DNA of 64,000 bases from Chryseobacterium aquaeductus (GTDB lineage Bacteria > Bacteroidota > Bacteroidia > Flavobacteriales > Weeksellaceae), in NCBI RefSeq assembly GCF_905175375.1, contig NZ_CAJIMS010000001.1, forward strand, positions 2,108,001 to 2,172,000. Reading direction: 5' to 3'. Below are positions 7,962 to 17,590 of the stretch, one piece after another; the stretch's first letter is position 1; each line of letters begins with the position of its first letter. The notes beneath the pieces were generated by a model. The model was given only the letters and a program-made list of their open reading frames with translations. It ran no database searches and had not been told where the DNA came from. The translations under genes and the position numbers were made by a program.

Positions 7962-9290
7962 ATGAAATTTCAGGAAAATACAGAAACTCATCTCTTTAAT
8001 ACTTCTTTCGGAAAGATTTTAGGTTTAAAGGAAAACAGAATTATCAAAGCGAAAAACATTCGCTATGCCTATTCCGAAAGATTCCAAAAACCAATTGCTT
8101 TATCACCTACAGATTCAGAAATTGCTTTTCCGGAGAAAACTCCTGTTTGTCCGCAAAACATCAGTCCCCTCTTAGAGAAAATGATTGGCAAAACCAATCT
8201 GGATGATTTTGAAGTGGATGAGTCTCCGCAATTTATTTCTGTTTTTCGTCCTGAAAAGATTCACAAAGACGAAAAGTTATCTGTCGTTGTCTGGATTCAT
8301 GGTGGTTCTTATGAAATTGGATGTGGCGATTTACCGACTGCAGATCCTACAGATTGGGTGAAGGAACAAAATCTGATCGTGGTTACCGTATCATATCGTG
8401 TGGGAATTTTTGGATTTTTGGGAGGAACAGCAGACAGACCTGCAAATCTTGGTTTGTTTGACATCATCGAAGCCTTAAGATGGATTAAAACAAATATATC
8501 AGATTTCGGTGGTGATGCTGAGAATATCACCTTGTTCGGGCAGTCTTCGGGTGGCGATGCAATTGCTCATCTTATGATTTCCGATGGCGTGGAAGATCTG
8601 TTTAAAAGAGTGATCATTCACAGTGCGCCTTTAGGATTAAGACTAAACAGAAGTAAAATGTCTGAAGAATTTTTGAAAAATACAGAGCATTTCAACAAAG
8701 AAACCGACACCTTTGAAATTGTTGAAACATACAAAAAGAATCCGCCGTCATTTTTAAAGTACGGATTAAAAGCTGCGATGCCTTTTGGAACTCAATATGA
8801 TTTTCCGCCTTTGTGTAACGAAAATGAGGTGGAAGAAAAATGGAGAGAAAACGCACGAAATATTGACGTTTTAATTGGTTTGAATGATGAAGAAACTTCA
8901 TTTTATCTAAGAGCGTCAGAAAGCTTAAATAAATATTTGCCGAAGAAGATCATCAATAAAGCGATCCGTACCACCACAGAAATTATTTACGGAAAACCAG
9001 CCAAAGATTTTGCTGAGAACTATGCACGGTCAGGAGGAAACGTATATCTGTTTAGAATTCATCCGCGTTTGTTTGATAATCATTTTATGGGAGCTCATGC
9101 CATTGATCTTCCGTTCATTTTCGGTAATGAGTCTGCATGGCAAACTGCAGGAATTTTAAAAAATATTCCATGGACATACATTGATGAAAACGGTAAAAAA
9201 TTAAGAAAACTTTGGGCAGAATTTGCCCAAAGCGGATCTATATCTGACGATTCTGAGAGACCGGAAATTTTAGTTCTCCGAAAGATTTAG
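7962..9290 (+). CDS. Type B carboxylesterase/lipase family protein
   Basis: A 442-residue alpha/beta hydrolase without a signal peptide. Oxyanion-hole region VVWIHGGSYEIG, nucleophile elbow FGQSSGG with Ser195, and the late His region (MGAHAIDLPFIFG) fit the carboxylesterase type B family (cholinesterase fold). It is somewhat shorter than the usual 500-550 residues, mostly through a shorter lid and middle region. It probably hydrolyses small carboxylic esters; the substrate is unknown. The gene is divergent from the dehydrogenase and convergent with the amylase gene. Confidence 0.9.
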   Translation: MKFQENTETHLFNTSFGKILGLKENRIIKAKNIRYAYSERFQKPIALSPTDSEIAFPEKTPVCPQNISPLLEKMIGKTNLDDFEVDESPQFISVFRPEKIHKDEKLSVVVWIHGGSYEIGCGDLPTADPTDWVKEQNLIVVTVSYRVGIFGFLGGTADRPANLGLFDIIEALRWIKTNISDFGGDAENITLFGQSSGGDAIAHLMISDGVEDLFKRVIIHSAPLGLRLNRSKMSEEFLKNTEHFNKETDTFEIVETYKKNPPSFLKYGLKAAMPFGTQYDFPPLCNENEVEEKWRENARNIDVLIGLNDEETSFYLRASESLNKYLPKKIINKAIRTTTEIIYGKPAKDFAENYARSGGNVYLFRIHPRLFDNHFMGAHAIDLPFIFGNESAWQTAGILKNIPWTYIDENGKKLRKLWAEFAQSGSISDDSERPEILVLRKI

Positions 9291-9385
9291 TTTAATAAAA
9301 CACAAATAACACGTATGTTTTTCACAAACAGCACAAATAAATCAGTGACATCCGGATAAAAATGTGTGTCATTAGTGTTTAAAAT

Positions 9386-10858
9386 CTATTCTGGAATCCA
9401 GACACTCACATTTCCGGCAGGAACAGGGAAATTTCCCCATCCGTTTTCGTCAATGGTTACTTTTTCTTCAAATCGTTTTAATGCATCAGCAAATCTTTTA
9501 CCTGCATATCTTTTTCCTACTTCCATAGGTTTGTTATAAGCTTCTTTATTACTCAGTGTCACTGCGCATCCTTCATGCTCTTCGTCACCTTCACGAGTCC
9601 ACCCAAGACAATTGGCATCTTCAAAATAATCTCTTTGAAGCCCATAAGCATTGTCTTTGCGAGCGATTAGCATTTCTTCTATACCGTCTACTTTATCCAA
9701 AAATATTTCCTGCTCGTTTCCTTCACGGTCATTGTCTTTATAATGTGCACCGTACAAATCAGGATAAAATACACAAGGATAGCCTTTTTCTCTTAACAAA
9801 ATTAAAGCATAGGCTAGAGGTTTAAACCATTTTTCGACCGGAGCTTCCAAATCCTGCAAAGGCTGAGTATCGTGATTATCGACGATGCTTACCGAGTGCA
9901 AAGGGTCAGCTTCCGTTAATGTTTCATCAAAAATTCTTCGCAAATCATAAGAATCTCCTTCGTTTGATGCGGTGTGAAAATTGTTGTGAAGAGAGCTGTC
10001 AAAAAGACTCATGCAACCTTCTGTAGCGTCAATATATTTCTGTAACAAATTCAATTGTCCGGGAGCCCAATATTCTCCCACCGCAAAAATATTTTTACCT
10101 GAATTTGATCGCAGCATAGTGAGCCATTCTTTGTAAAAATCATAAGAAATATGTTTGAGTGCATCTAGTCGTACACCGTCAAAATCTGTCTGTTCAAAAT
10201 ACCATTGTGCCCACGTGTTGAGCTCTTCCCGCACATGAGGATTACGATGTTCTACATCGTTGAACATGAGATAATCATAGTTTCCTTTTTCGTCATCAAT
10301 CATTTCTTCCCAATCATTCCCATATTCCGACTGAATTTTATAGATGTGAGAATCTTTTCCTTCGGCATAATCTACTCCGCTGAAACACGTGAAGTTCCAC
10401 TCAAAATTTGAGTATTTTTTTCCTCTTCCCGGAAAAGTAAATTTGGTATATGATTGAATATCAGAAAATTCAGAAATTATTTTCTCGCGATTGTTTTCAT
10501 CTACTTTGGCAGCCTTGAAGGTTTCCAGCTCATCACCACCTGCCTTGTGACCCAAAACGATGTCAACAATGACTTGGATTTTTTCTTTCTTTAAAGCTTT
10601 AATGCAGTTGATATACTCGTCTTTTGAACCGTATTTGGTTTTAGTGCTGTTTTTCTGATCAAATTCTCCTAAGTCATACAAATCGTAGGCATCATATCCT
10701 ACAGAATATCCTCCGTTTGTACCTTTATATGCGGGCGGAAACCAAACTGATGTTATTCCTAAATTTGATAAATGTTTTGCCTCTTTTTTGGCTTGTTTCC
10801 ACAGCACACCTTCTCCGTCACTGTACCAGTGGAAAAACTGAATCATTGTCTGGTTCAT
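9386..10858 (-). CDS. Cytoplasmic alpha-amylase, GH13
   Basis: A 490-residue enzyme with no signal peptide, close in size to E. coli AmyA (495). The (beta/alpha)8 barrel shows conserved regions QVIVDIVLGHK, the nucleophile in DGVRLDALKH (Asp232), the acid/base in VGEYW (Glu262) and the transition-state Asp in VDNHDTQ (Asp330). It should cleave internal alpha-1,4-glucan links of intracellular maltodextrin or glycogen. The pattern is that of the AmyA/AmyS liquefying group (GH13_5). The gene is monocistronic. Confidence 0.95.
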   Translation of the reverse strand: MNQTMIQFFHWYSDGEGVLWKQAKKEAKHLSNLGITSVWFPPAYKGTNGGYSVGYDAYDLYDLGEFDQKNSTKTKYGSKDEYINCIKALKKEKIQVIVDIVLGHKAGGDELETFKAAKVDENNREKIISEFSDIQSYTKFTFPGRGKKYSNFEWNFTCFSGVDYAEGKDSHIYKIQSEYGNDWEEMIDDEKGNYDYLMFNDVEHRNPHVREELNTWAQWYFEQTDFDGVRLDALKHISYDFYKEWLTMLRSNSGKNIFAVGEYWAPGQLNLLQKYIDATEGCMSLFDSSLHNNFHTASNEGDSYDLRRIFDETLTEADPLHSVSIVDNHDTQPLQDLEAPVEKWFKPLAYALILLREKGYPCVFYPDLYGAHYKDNDREGNEQEIFLDKVDGIEEMLIARKDNAYGLQRDYFEDANCLGWTREGDEEHEGCAVTLSNKEAYNKPMEVGKRYAGKRFADALKRFEEKVTIDENGWGNFPVPAGNVSVWIPE

Positions 10859-10903
10859 AGTTTATGTATTTTTTGGTAGTATCAATTTAATGATAAATTA
10901 TGG

Positions 10904-11998
10904 CTAATCTTCAAATTCCTCAAAACGAATTTTAAGCTGAACAGAAATCTGCTTTTTTTCTTCGGTGTTGAGATGAGATAACGACAGACCCAATAATCGT
11001 ACCGCTTTATCATAAGGACGGAGTTCCCAAAGTTTTTTTGAAATTTTAAAATATTCTTCGGGTGAAGTGAAGTATTCTTCTTTGGTAATACTTCTTGTAA
11101 ACAGAGAAAAATCTTTATATTTTATTTTCAGAGTTAAAGATCTTCCCATGATGTTGTTTTTCTGCAAACGCTGATGAAGATCCTCGCTTAGGTTTTCAAG
11201 TTTTTCATTGATTTGCTGTTCGTCAAAAAGGTCTTCAAAAAAAGTACGCTCTACCGCCACACTCTTTTGAATCCGGTTGGGTTTCACTTCAGAATGGTGA
11301 ATTCCTCTTACCACATCATGATAGTATTTTCCCGACTTACCGAAAAGTCTCGTTAAATCCTCAAGTGATCTTTTTTTTAAATCTTTACCTTTAAATATAC
11401 CTAATGTAAACATTTTGTTGGCAGTCACTTTTCCGACACCATAGAATTTTTCAACAGGAAGTTCTTCTAAGAATTTTTCTATATTTTGAGGATGAATGGT
11501 TTTTTGTCCGTTGGGTTTGTTGATATCAGAAGCTACTTTTGCTAAAAATTTATTTACTGAAATCCCTGCAGAAGCTGTTAATCCTGTTTCCTCAAAAATT
11601 TTCTGACGAATTTCTTTGGCGATTTGGTTGGCAGATTCTATTCCTTTTTTATTTTCGGTAACGTCCAAATATGCTTCATCTAAAGAAAGCGGCTCTACCA
11701 GATCAGTATATTCATAAAAGATTTCCCGGATTTTTCTGGAAATCTCTTTGTACCGTGCAAAACGAGGAGGCACAAAAATAAGATGCGGACATTTTTCTTT
11801 TGCTGTTTTACTGGGCATCGCAGAACGCACACCAAATTTTCTCGCTTCATAACTCGCCGCCGAAACCACACCACGATGTCCGCCACCCACAGCTAGGGCT
11901 TTTCCACGAAGTGCAGGATTATCATGTTGCTCCACAGAAGCATAAAATGCGTCCATATCAACATGAATTATTTTGCGTTGCGGAAAAGAAGAATCCAT
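10904..11998 (-). CDS. dinB: DNA polymerase IV (Y family)
   Basis: A translesion polymerase of about 364 residues. The palm motifs HVDMDAFYASVE and SLDEAYLDV hold the catalytic acidic residues; GISVNKFLAKVASDINKPNG, the HhH region FYGVGKVTANKM and a little-finger domain follow. No beta-clamp peptide was verified at the C-terminus. Two starts are possible: ATG at 12019 (seven more residues) and ATG at 11998. A TATCTTTG element lies between them on the minus strand and an inverted repeat overlaps the second ATG, so 11998 is preferred, with a very short or absent leader. Confidence 0.93.
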   Translation of the reverse strand: MDSSFPQRKIIHVDMDAFYASVEQHDNPALRGKALAVGGGHRGVVSAASYEARKFGVRSAMPSKTAKEKCPHLIFVPPRFARYKEISRKIREIFYEYTDLVEPLSLDEAYLDVTENKKGIESANQIAKEIRQKIFEETGLTASAGISVNKFLAKVASDINKPNGQKTIHPQNIEKFLEELPVEKFYGVGKVTANKMFTLGIFKGKDLKKRSLEDLTRLFGKSGKYYHDVVRGIHHSEVKPNRIQKSVAVERTFFEDLFDEQQINEKLENLSEDLHQRLQKNNIMGRSLTLKIKYKDFSLFTRSITKEEYFTSPEEYFKISKKLWELRPYDKAVRLLGLSLSHLNTEEKKQISVQLKIRFEEFED

Positions 11999-12017
11999 AC
12001 CGCAAAGATATGGATTC
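11991..12017 (-). promoter_or_regulatory. Inverted repeat around the dinB -7 element, candidate operator
   Basis: GAATCCATA (11991-11999) and TATGGATTC (12009-12017) form a perfect 9-bp inverted repeat with a 9-base spacer. On the minus strand the element TATCTTTG (TAnnTTTG) lies inside it, and the dinB ATG at 11998 is part of the downstream arm. A repressor bound here would block both the promoter and the start codon. Part of the symmetry could be chance. Confidence 0.5.
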
Positions 12018-12095
12018 ATTTATTTCTCGATAAAATTTAAAATCTAAAGTATAGCATTTTCAACCTTAGAATTATGCTAAGCCTTATCCTCAAAA

Positions 12096-12617
12096 CTATT
12101 TTAATAATCGATCGATCGTAGCCTGAATTTCCGGATCTTCCGGAGAGATGGCATAATATTTTGCGATCTCAGATTTTTGATCAATGACCATGTATCTCGG
12201 AATCCAGTTGAGGTCAATATATTTGTTGAAATCATTTTCCCAACCTACAGAAAACCAATAGTTTTCTTTTTCTTTCATGTTGAATCTTACCAGACTGCTG
12301 TCGAATTTTTCTTTGGATCTTTCAAGCGAAAAGAAAACAAAATCGATATTCGGATTATTTCTTTCCAATTCTTCAGCTTTTGGTAAAGCTTTAAGACAAT
12401 CTCTGCACCATCCAGCCCAAAAATCGATGACCAAAACTTTTCCTTTATGTTGATTAAGAATTTCCTGAATGGTTATTGGTTTTCCGTTCTCATCTTCCAA
12501 GTTTTGTTGTAAAGCCTCTTTTGAAAATTGAGTCTTAGAAACTTCCGGAGCCTTCTGTGAACATCCAAAAGTAAAGAAACTCATCATCAAAAAAGTCATT
12601 ATTTGCTTCATATTCAA
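12096..12617 (-). CDS. TlpA-like thioredoxin-fold lipoprotein
   Basis: A 173-residue periplasmic or membrane-bound thioredoxin-fold protein. The signal MSFFTFGC has a lipobox Cys. The redox site is WAGWCRDC, preceded by KVLVIDFWAGW, as in TlpA/ResA-type thiol-disulfide oxidoreductases, and a cis-Pro region NWIPRYMVID follows. It likely reduces or exchanges disulfides on exported proteins. It stands alone, between dinB and lpxK, with no cytochrome maturation genes nearby, so the client is unknown. Confidence 0.9.
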   Translation of the reverse strand: MNMKQIMTFLMMSFFTFGCSQKAPEVSKTQFSKEALQQNLEDENGKPITIQEILNQHKGKVLVIDFWAGWCRDCLKALPKAEELERNNPNIDFVFFSLERSKEKFDSSLVRFNMKEKENYWFSVGWENDFNKYIDLNWIPRYMVIDQKSEIAKYYAISPEDPEIQATIDRLLK

Positions 12618-12711
12618 AATTTTTTACAAATCTAAACATTGATATGCAGATTATGACCGAATTTGTATAAAATATTAGAGTTTGAAAGATTTAGAAATTC
12701 TATGTTGAGCT

Positions 12712-12742
12712 AAAAAAAATCCGCAACTTTCGCTGCGGATTT
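12712..12742 (-). terminator. Intrinsic terminator of lpxK
   Basis: Read on the minus strand, a 9-bp stem AAATCCGCA / TGCGGATTT with a GCGAAAGT-type loop is followed by a T tract. It resembles the terminator at 893-923. Confidence 0.88.
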
Positions 12743-12753
12743 GTATTTAAGGT

Positions 12754-13782
12754 TTAATGTTTTTTGTTGATGTAATTAAGAATAATCTGATTAAATTCTT
12801 CTTTCTTATCAATGACGACATTGATGGGCCAGTAATAGACAAAGTCTCGGAGATAGTCGAAGGTTTTTAGTCTCACATAATCTTTTTCTGTTGTAAGAAT
12901 CAGTTTGTATTCTCCCAATTTTTTGTATTCGGCAACGATGTTTTTAATATCAGCATGCGAAAAATTATGATGATCTCTGAACTTAAGATGTTTTACTTTC
13001 TGTGAAAATTTCGCCAAGTGATTCAACAAAGGTTTTGGGTTGGCAATTCCTGTGATGAGAAGAATGTCGTAGTAACTCAGGTTATTATCGGGAAGCATCT
13101 TGTCACTTGAATATACATTTTCATCATACCCAATTGAAGAGAAAAATACTTTCTGGTTATGTGCAGGGCGTATTCTCGAAATATAATATTGTTTGGTTTC
13201 TTCTGTCAATTCATCAGGACATTTACTGACCATGATAATATCTGCTCTGCCCGATCCGGCTCTCGATTCCCGCAGATCTCCTGCCGGAAGAAGGTGATCT
13301 TTAAAATAGGGATCATTAAAATCGGTCATTAAGATATTAAATCCCGCTTTTATTGCTCTGTGTTGCATGGCATCATCCAAAATCAACACATCAAGATCCA
13401 TATCGTCAATCAATTTTTTCGCTCCGGGAACACGGTCTTCTGAAACTGCGATTACAAAACGGTTTTTGAAACGTTCAAAAAGCTGCATAGCTTCATCACC
13501 CACGGTTTTGTAGTTGCTGTTGTAGTTGGTAATTTCGTACCCTTTTGTGAGTCTTCCGTAGCCTCGCGACAGCACTCCAGTTCTGTAAAATTTAGAGAGA
13601 GATTTAGCAAGATACATCACCATTGGCGATTTTCCGCTTCCGCCCACAGACAGATTACCGACATTGATAATCGGAGTCTTAAATTTCGTAGATTTGAATA
13701 TTCCCAGATCATACATTGTGTTACGGATGCCCGTTACCATGTGATAACCCAAAGAAAAAGGATAGAGATACCATCTTTTCAT
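12754..13782 (-). CDS. lpxK: Tetraacyldisaccharide 4'-kinase
   Basis: A 342-residue inner-membrane-associated kinase that phosphorylates the 4' position of the lipid A disaccharide precursor to give lipid IVA. The N-terminal hydrophobic region is followed by NVGNLSVGGSGKSP, the Walker A of LpxK, then the conserved LILDDAMQHR and the DHHNFSHADI region near the C-terminus. The length is as usual for the family. It is transcribed divergently from truA; the shared intergenic region is AT-rich and short. Confidence 0.95.
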   Translation of the reverse strand: MKRWYLYPFSLGYHMVTGIRNTMYDLGIFKSTKFKTPIINVGNLSVGGSGKSPMVMYLAKSLSKFYRTGVLSRGYGRLTKGYEITNYNSNYKTVGDEAMQLFERFKNRFVIAVSEDRVPGAKKLIDDMDLDVLILDDAMQHRAIKAGFNILMTDFNDPYFKDHLLPAGDLRESRAGSGRADIIMVSKCPDELTEETKQYYISRIRPAHNQKVFFSSIGYDENVYSSDKMLPDNNLSYYDILLITGIANPKPLLNHLAKFSQKVKHLKFRDHHNFSHADIKNIVAEYKKLGEYKLILTTEKDYVRLKTFDYLRDFVYYWPINVVIDKKEEFNQIILNYINKKH

Positions 13783-13886
13783 ACGTTGGCAAAAATAAGA
13801 ATTTTACAGACGATTTTGTAGATTATATCTATGATTTATCAACATTTATTTTAAAAAATCGTTTCTTAATTATTATTAAATTAAAT

Positions 13887-13894
13887 TATTTTTG
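13887..13894 (+). promoter_or_regulatory. -7 element (TATTTTTG) before truA
   Basis: An exact TAnnTTTG match in the divergent lpxK-truA intergenic region, 47 bases upstream of the proposed truA start. No clear -33 TTG. Confidence 0.45.
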
Positions 13895-13941
13895 CAATAT
13901 CGTTTTTAAATCTAATTTTGAAATAAGCAATCTGTTTTACA

Positions 13942-14676
13942 TTGAGGTATTTTATAGAATTTTCATACAACGGCAAAAATTATTTTGGCTATCAGATTCA
14001 GCCCAAAGAAATTTCTGTACAAGAGGAGTTAGAAAGAGCACTTTCTACCATTTTGCGCGAATCTATCAAAACTACAGGAGCCGGACGAACCGACACAGGA
14101 GTTCATGCCAAGAAGATGTTTGCTCATTTTGAAACCGAACAAACGCTTAGTGATCAATTATCTCACAAACTCAATAGTTTTCTTCCGGCTGATATTTCTG
14201 TGAAGAGAATTTTTAAGGTGAAAGATGATTTTCATGCAAGGTTTGACGCTACTTTTAGAACGTACGAATATTATATTTCTTTAGATAAAAATCCTTTTAC
14301 GCAAGATTCTGCGTGGCAACTCTGGAGAAGAAATATTGATGTGAAAAAGATGAACGATGCCTGTAAAATTCTTTTTGAATATGAAGATTTTACCAGTTTT
14401 GCAAAACTGCACACCGACAACAAAACCAATCTCTGCAAAATGTATAAAGCAGAATGGGAACAACACGGAAGCGAATTGAAATTTACCGTTTCTGCCAATA
14501 GATTTTTAAGAAACATGGTAAGAGCAATCGTAGGAACAATGGTTGAAGTGGGATCCGGGAAAATGCAACCTGAAGATCTCAGAAAAGTCATTGAAAACAA
14601 AAACAGAAACTCTGCAGGAACTTCTGCACCCGCTCACGGACTTTTTTTGGTGGATGTGGGATATGAATTTGAGTGA
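13942..14676 (+). CDS. truA: tRNA pseudouridine(38-40) synthase
   Basis: A 244-residue enzyme that isomerises uridine to pseudouridine at positions 38-40 of the tRNA anticodon stem-loop. The N-terminus MRYFIEFSYNGKNYFGYQ and the catalytic motif TTGAGRTDTGVHA (Asp51) are diagnostic, with FTVSANRFLRNMVRAIVG near the C-terminus. The start is a TTG at 13942; the next in-frame methionine would remove the first beta strand, so the TTG start is chosen. Confidence 0.94.
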   Translation: MRYFIEFSYNGKNYFGYQIQPKEISVQEELERALSTILRESIKTTGAGRTDTGVHAKKMFAHFETEQTLSDQLSHKLNSFLPADISVKRIFKVKDDFHARFDATFRTYEYYISLDKNPFTQDSAWQLWRRNIDVKKMNDACKILFEYEDFTSFAKLHTDNKTNLCKMYKAEWEQHGSELKFTVSANRFLRNMVRAIVGTMVEVGSGKMQPEDLRKVIENKNRNSAGTSAPAHGLFLVDVGYEFE

Positions 14677-14901
14677 GATTTTATAATTTACCTCACTCTC
14701 GCCACTTAAAAACTGGAATCTTTGTTTATAAAATAAAAAACCAAGTAAAGGCAAGAAAAACTTCCATAATATTCATTCTGTAAATAACAAGACTCGGAAA
14801 TTTTCTATCACTATTTGACGGAGTTGTAAAGGCTGTAAAATTTTAAAGTCTTATTTTTGCAAAGAATTTTTTCAAATTAATTCCTTACGTCAATTTCGAT
14901 A

Positions 14902-16653
14902 ATGAAAAAACAAGATACTTGGGCAATAGTAAAGAGGCTTTTCTTCATCGGTATGAAGTTTCGTTCCTGGTTTATTTTTACCCTTATTATTTCTATTATA
15001 CTGTCCATAGTTTCTACTTACAGACCTTATCTCACAATGCAGATCGTAGATAATGACATTACAAAGCTGAAAGATAAAGCCTTGATGATGAAGCATATTT
15101 ATGCTTTGGTTGGTTTGGTTTTTGCCGAGACGATATTAAATTTCTTTTTGGTTTATTTTTCAAACTATATTTCGCAAAATGTCATCAGAGATATTCGTGA
15201 AAGACTTTACAATAAACTCATCTATTTCAGGACAGCATTTTTTGATAAAACTCCGATCGGACAATTAGTAACTCGTGCCGTAGGTGATGTAGAAACCATT
15301 GCAACAGTTTACACAGACGGTTTTCTGATGGTTTTCGGAGATGTATTGAGAATTATCTTTGTCCTGTTTATGATGTTTCAGGTTGATGTGCATCTGAGTT
15401 ATATTTCTTTGGCGATTTTACCTTTAATGGTCGTTATTACAAGGTTTTTTCAAAAAAGATTGAAAAAAGCTTTTACTGATGAAAGAGCGTGGACTTCTAC
15501 GCAAAACTCTTTCGTGCAGGAAAGATTAGCAGGAATGCCGATTATACAGGTATTCAACAGACAACAAGCTGAGTTTAAAAAGTTTGATGACATTAATATC
15601 ACCTTGAAAAGTGCTTTGCTGCGAACTGTCTTTATCTTCTCTTTGTTTTTTCCTGTAGTTGAATTGATTTCTTCACTTTTTATTGGTTTCGTGTTGTTTT
15701 ACGGAGGTTATATTACTATTAGTGCGGGAGTTGTGATCGCGTTTATTCAGTTTATTTCGATGCTGATTCGCCCTCTGAGACAGATTGCAGATCGATTTAA
15801 TAATATTCAGAGAGGAATTGTGGGTGCCGAAAGAGTTTTAGGAATTATGGATGAAGAGTACGCCATGCCGAATAATGGTAAAGTTGCAAAGAACCATTTC
15901 AACGGAAAGATAGAATTTAAGGATGTTCGTTTCGCTTATGATGACAAGCAGGAGGTTTTAAAAGGTATAGATTTTAAAGTTAACCCCGGAGAAACTGTAG
16001 CTATCGTTGGAGCGACCGGAGCAGGAAAATCTACAATTATAAGTTTGATTACGAGATTGTATGATATCAATTCCGGAGAAATTTTCATTGACGATGTTGA
16101 GTTGAAAGATTATGAATTATATAATCTGAGAAGTCACATCGGCGTAGTTTTACAAGATGTTTTTTTGTTCCACGGAAGTATTTTTGAGAATCTTGCTTTC
16201 GGAGATGATAGTGTAACTTTAGAGAAAATAAAAGCCGGTGCAAAAGAAATCGAAGTGGATGATTTTATCGAAAGTCTTCCTGGCGGTTACGAATATGTTG
16301 TGAGCGAAAGAGGGTCGTCTATTTCTCTCGGACAGAGGCAGTTACTGTCTTTCTTGCGTGCTTATCTTTCTGATCCTAAAATTTTAATTCTGGATGAGGC
16401 AACCTCTTCAATTGACCACGAAAGTGAAAAACTGATTCAAAGAGCAACTGAAAAAATTACCAAAAACAGAACTTCAATCATTATTGCACACAGACTTTCA
16501 ACCATCGAAAAAGCTGATAAAATTATTGTAATGGATCAGGGTAAAATCGTTGAAGAAGGAAAGCATCTAGAGCTTCTGGATCAAAACGGCTACTATGCTA
16601 CTTTATACAAAGCTCAATTGCGACACGAGGTTGAAGTAGACGAAAAATTATAA
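14902..16653 (+). CDS. ABC exporter half-transporter (permease fused to ATPase)
   Basis: A 583-residue type IV ABC exporter. The membrane domain with about six segments spans residues 1-320. The nucleotide-binding domain follows: Walker A GATGAGKST near residue 370, signature ISLGQRQ near 474, Walker B ILILDEATSSID near 495, and the switch His in IIAHRLST. The signature SLGQRQ differs from LSGGQ in the way seen in MdlB/LmrA-like subfamilies. It could work as a homodimer for lipid or drug export; substrate is unknown. A -7 element TATTTTTG lies at 14852-14859. Its 3' end overlaps the convergent gene by six bases. Confidence 0.92.
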   Translation: MKKQDTWAIVKRLFFIGMKFRSWFIFTLIISIILSIVSTYRPYLTMQIVDNDITKLKDKALMMKHIYALVGLVFAETILNFFLVYFSNYISQNVIRDIRERLYNKLIYFRTAFFDKTPIGQLVTRAVGDVETIATVYTDGFLMVFGDVLRIIFVLFMMFQVDVHLSYISLAILPLMVVITRFFQKRLKKAFTDERAWTSTQNSFVQERLAGMPIIQVFNRQQAEFKKFDDINITLKSALLRTVFIFSLFFPVVELISSLFIGFVLFYGGYITISAGVVIAFIQFISMLIRPLRQIADRFNNIQRGIVGAERVLGIMDEEYAMPNNGKVAKNHFNGKIEFKDVRFAYDDKQEVLKGIDFKVNPGETVAIVGATGAGKSTIISLITRLYDINSGEIFIDDVELKDYELYNLRSHIGVVLQDVFLFHGSIFENLAFGDDSVTLEKIKAGAKEIEVDDFIESLPGGYEYVVSERGSSISLGQRQLLSFLRAYLSDPKILILDEATSSIDHESEKLIQRATEKITKNRTSIIIAHRLSTIEKADKIIVMDQGKIVEEGKHLELLDQNGYYATLYKAQLRHEVEVDEKL

Positions 16654-16998
16654 ACCATAAGGTGTAAATCCTAAATCTTTTTTCCAAGTATTTCCGTATT
16701 TTGCTGTGAGGTTTTTGGCGACAATCTGATTGTTTTCTTTGGCTTTTCCAGCCATGTATTTACTGATTACGCAATTTTGGTAGTTTACAGCAATTCCATA
16801 TTTGTTTTTAAATTCGTCATGGTTTTTAGACATGATCCCAAACTGGATGAAGTGCAGCGGTTTGTCAGAATTTTGTGTTTTCCCGGTTTGATGATCATTT
16901 TTTACGTTCTTCAGTGTACTAAGTTCAGTGGTTTGTGCTGAAGCCAGAAAAGAACTGCTTACTAAAACAATCAGTATAAATGAATTGAATGTCTTCAT
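16648..16998 (-). CDS. Small secreted protein of unknown function
   Basis: A 116-residue protein with a clear signal peptide (FILIVLVSSSFLASAQ). The mature part is basic and contains LHFIQFGIMSKNHDEFKNKYGI and a single Cys in NYQNCVISKYMAGKAKENN, ending in GFTPYGL. I do not recognise a domain. The combination of a signal peptide, normal codon use and an A-rich leader supports a real gene. It is convergent with the ABC exporter and shares six bases with it. Confidence 0.7.
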   Translation of the reverse strand: MKTFNSFILIVLVSSSFLASAQTTELSTLKNVKNDHQTGKTQNSDKPLHFIQFGIMSKNHDEFKNKYGIAVNYQNCVISKYMAGKAKENNQIVAKNLTAKYGNTWKKDLGFTPYGL

Positions 16999-17320
16999 GA
17001 TTTATTTTTCATATTTGATGCTGAAATTTCTACAGAGTTAAATTCAAAGTGAATTGAAGTACCAATAGATTTTTACTAAATAAATCTAGTTTGATACCAA
17101 AACACAGTATTTGTTAACATTTGGTTCATATTAAATTAATTTTCTATTCACAATAGAGAAGTTAGGTATAGTTTTTGATATTTAGTGTTTTAATAAAAAA
17201 AACAGCGAACCATATGGTTAATTTAAAATAATTAACTAATTTTAGTAAAAATTTGATTCAGCTGTCAAAATAAGTAGGGGTTGATCAATTAATTATTAAC
17301 AATTTATACCTTTAAGTAAA
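16999..17320. other. AT-rich intergenic region
   Basis: This 322-base stretch between divergent genes contains no credible gene. Near its right end a TTG at 17281-17283 is followed after 23 bases by TACCTTTA, a one-mismatch -7 element, which may drive the gene at 17321. Nothing else stands out. Confidence 0.4.
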
Positions 17321-17542
17321 ATGGAAGTGATGAATAATATACAAGATGAATTTCAAGTCTTAAAAGAAGAACTTAAGAAATTAAATATTGACGTACAAAA
17401 AGTGGTAAAAGTAGGAAATGGAAGTATGGATTTCCATGAAGTCTTTTATAAATCTCCCAGATATGATGATATAAGAACAGTCTACGTTCAACGTCACACT
17501 TTAGATCACCTTATTGAAAAATTTAAGGATGCTTATAAATAA
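17321..17542 (+). CDS. Small hypothetical protein
   Basis: A 73-residue soluble protein (start at 17321; ATG 17330 is an alternative). The sequence has an N-terminal amphipathic helix (FQVLKEELKKLNI), a central stretch VVKVGNGSMDFHEVFYKSPRYDD, and a C-terminal helix ending EKFKDAYK. No family is recognised. Support for coding comes from the upstream near-consensus promoter and the strong terminator starting at the stop codon. Confidence 0.65.
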   Translation: MEVMNNIQDEFQVLKEELKKLNIDVQKVVKVGNGSMDFHEVFYKSPRYDDIRTVYVQRHTLDHLIEKFKDAYK

Positions 17543-17576
17543 AACATACCGTTCACAAATCGTGAACGGTATGTTT
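17542..17576. terminator. Bidirectional terminator
   Basis: A perfect 15-bp stem (AAACATACCGTTCAC and its complement) with a five-base loop lies between convergent genes. A run on the left and T run on the right allow it to act in both directions. Confidence 0.9.
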
Positions 17577-17590
17577 TTATAATATTTAAA

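Noticed and set aside
16648..16653. A sequencing error at the ABC exporter/small protein overlap
   Set aside because: Both C-termini look natural and a six-base convergent overlap is common.
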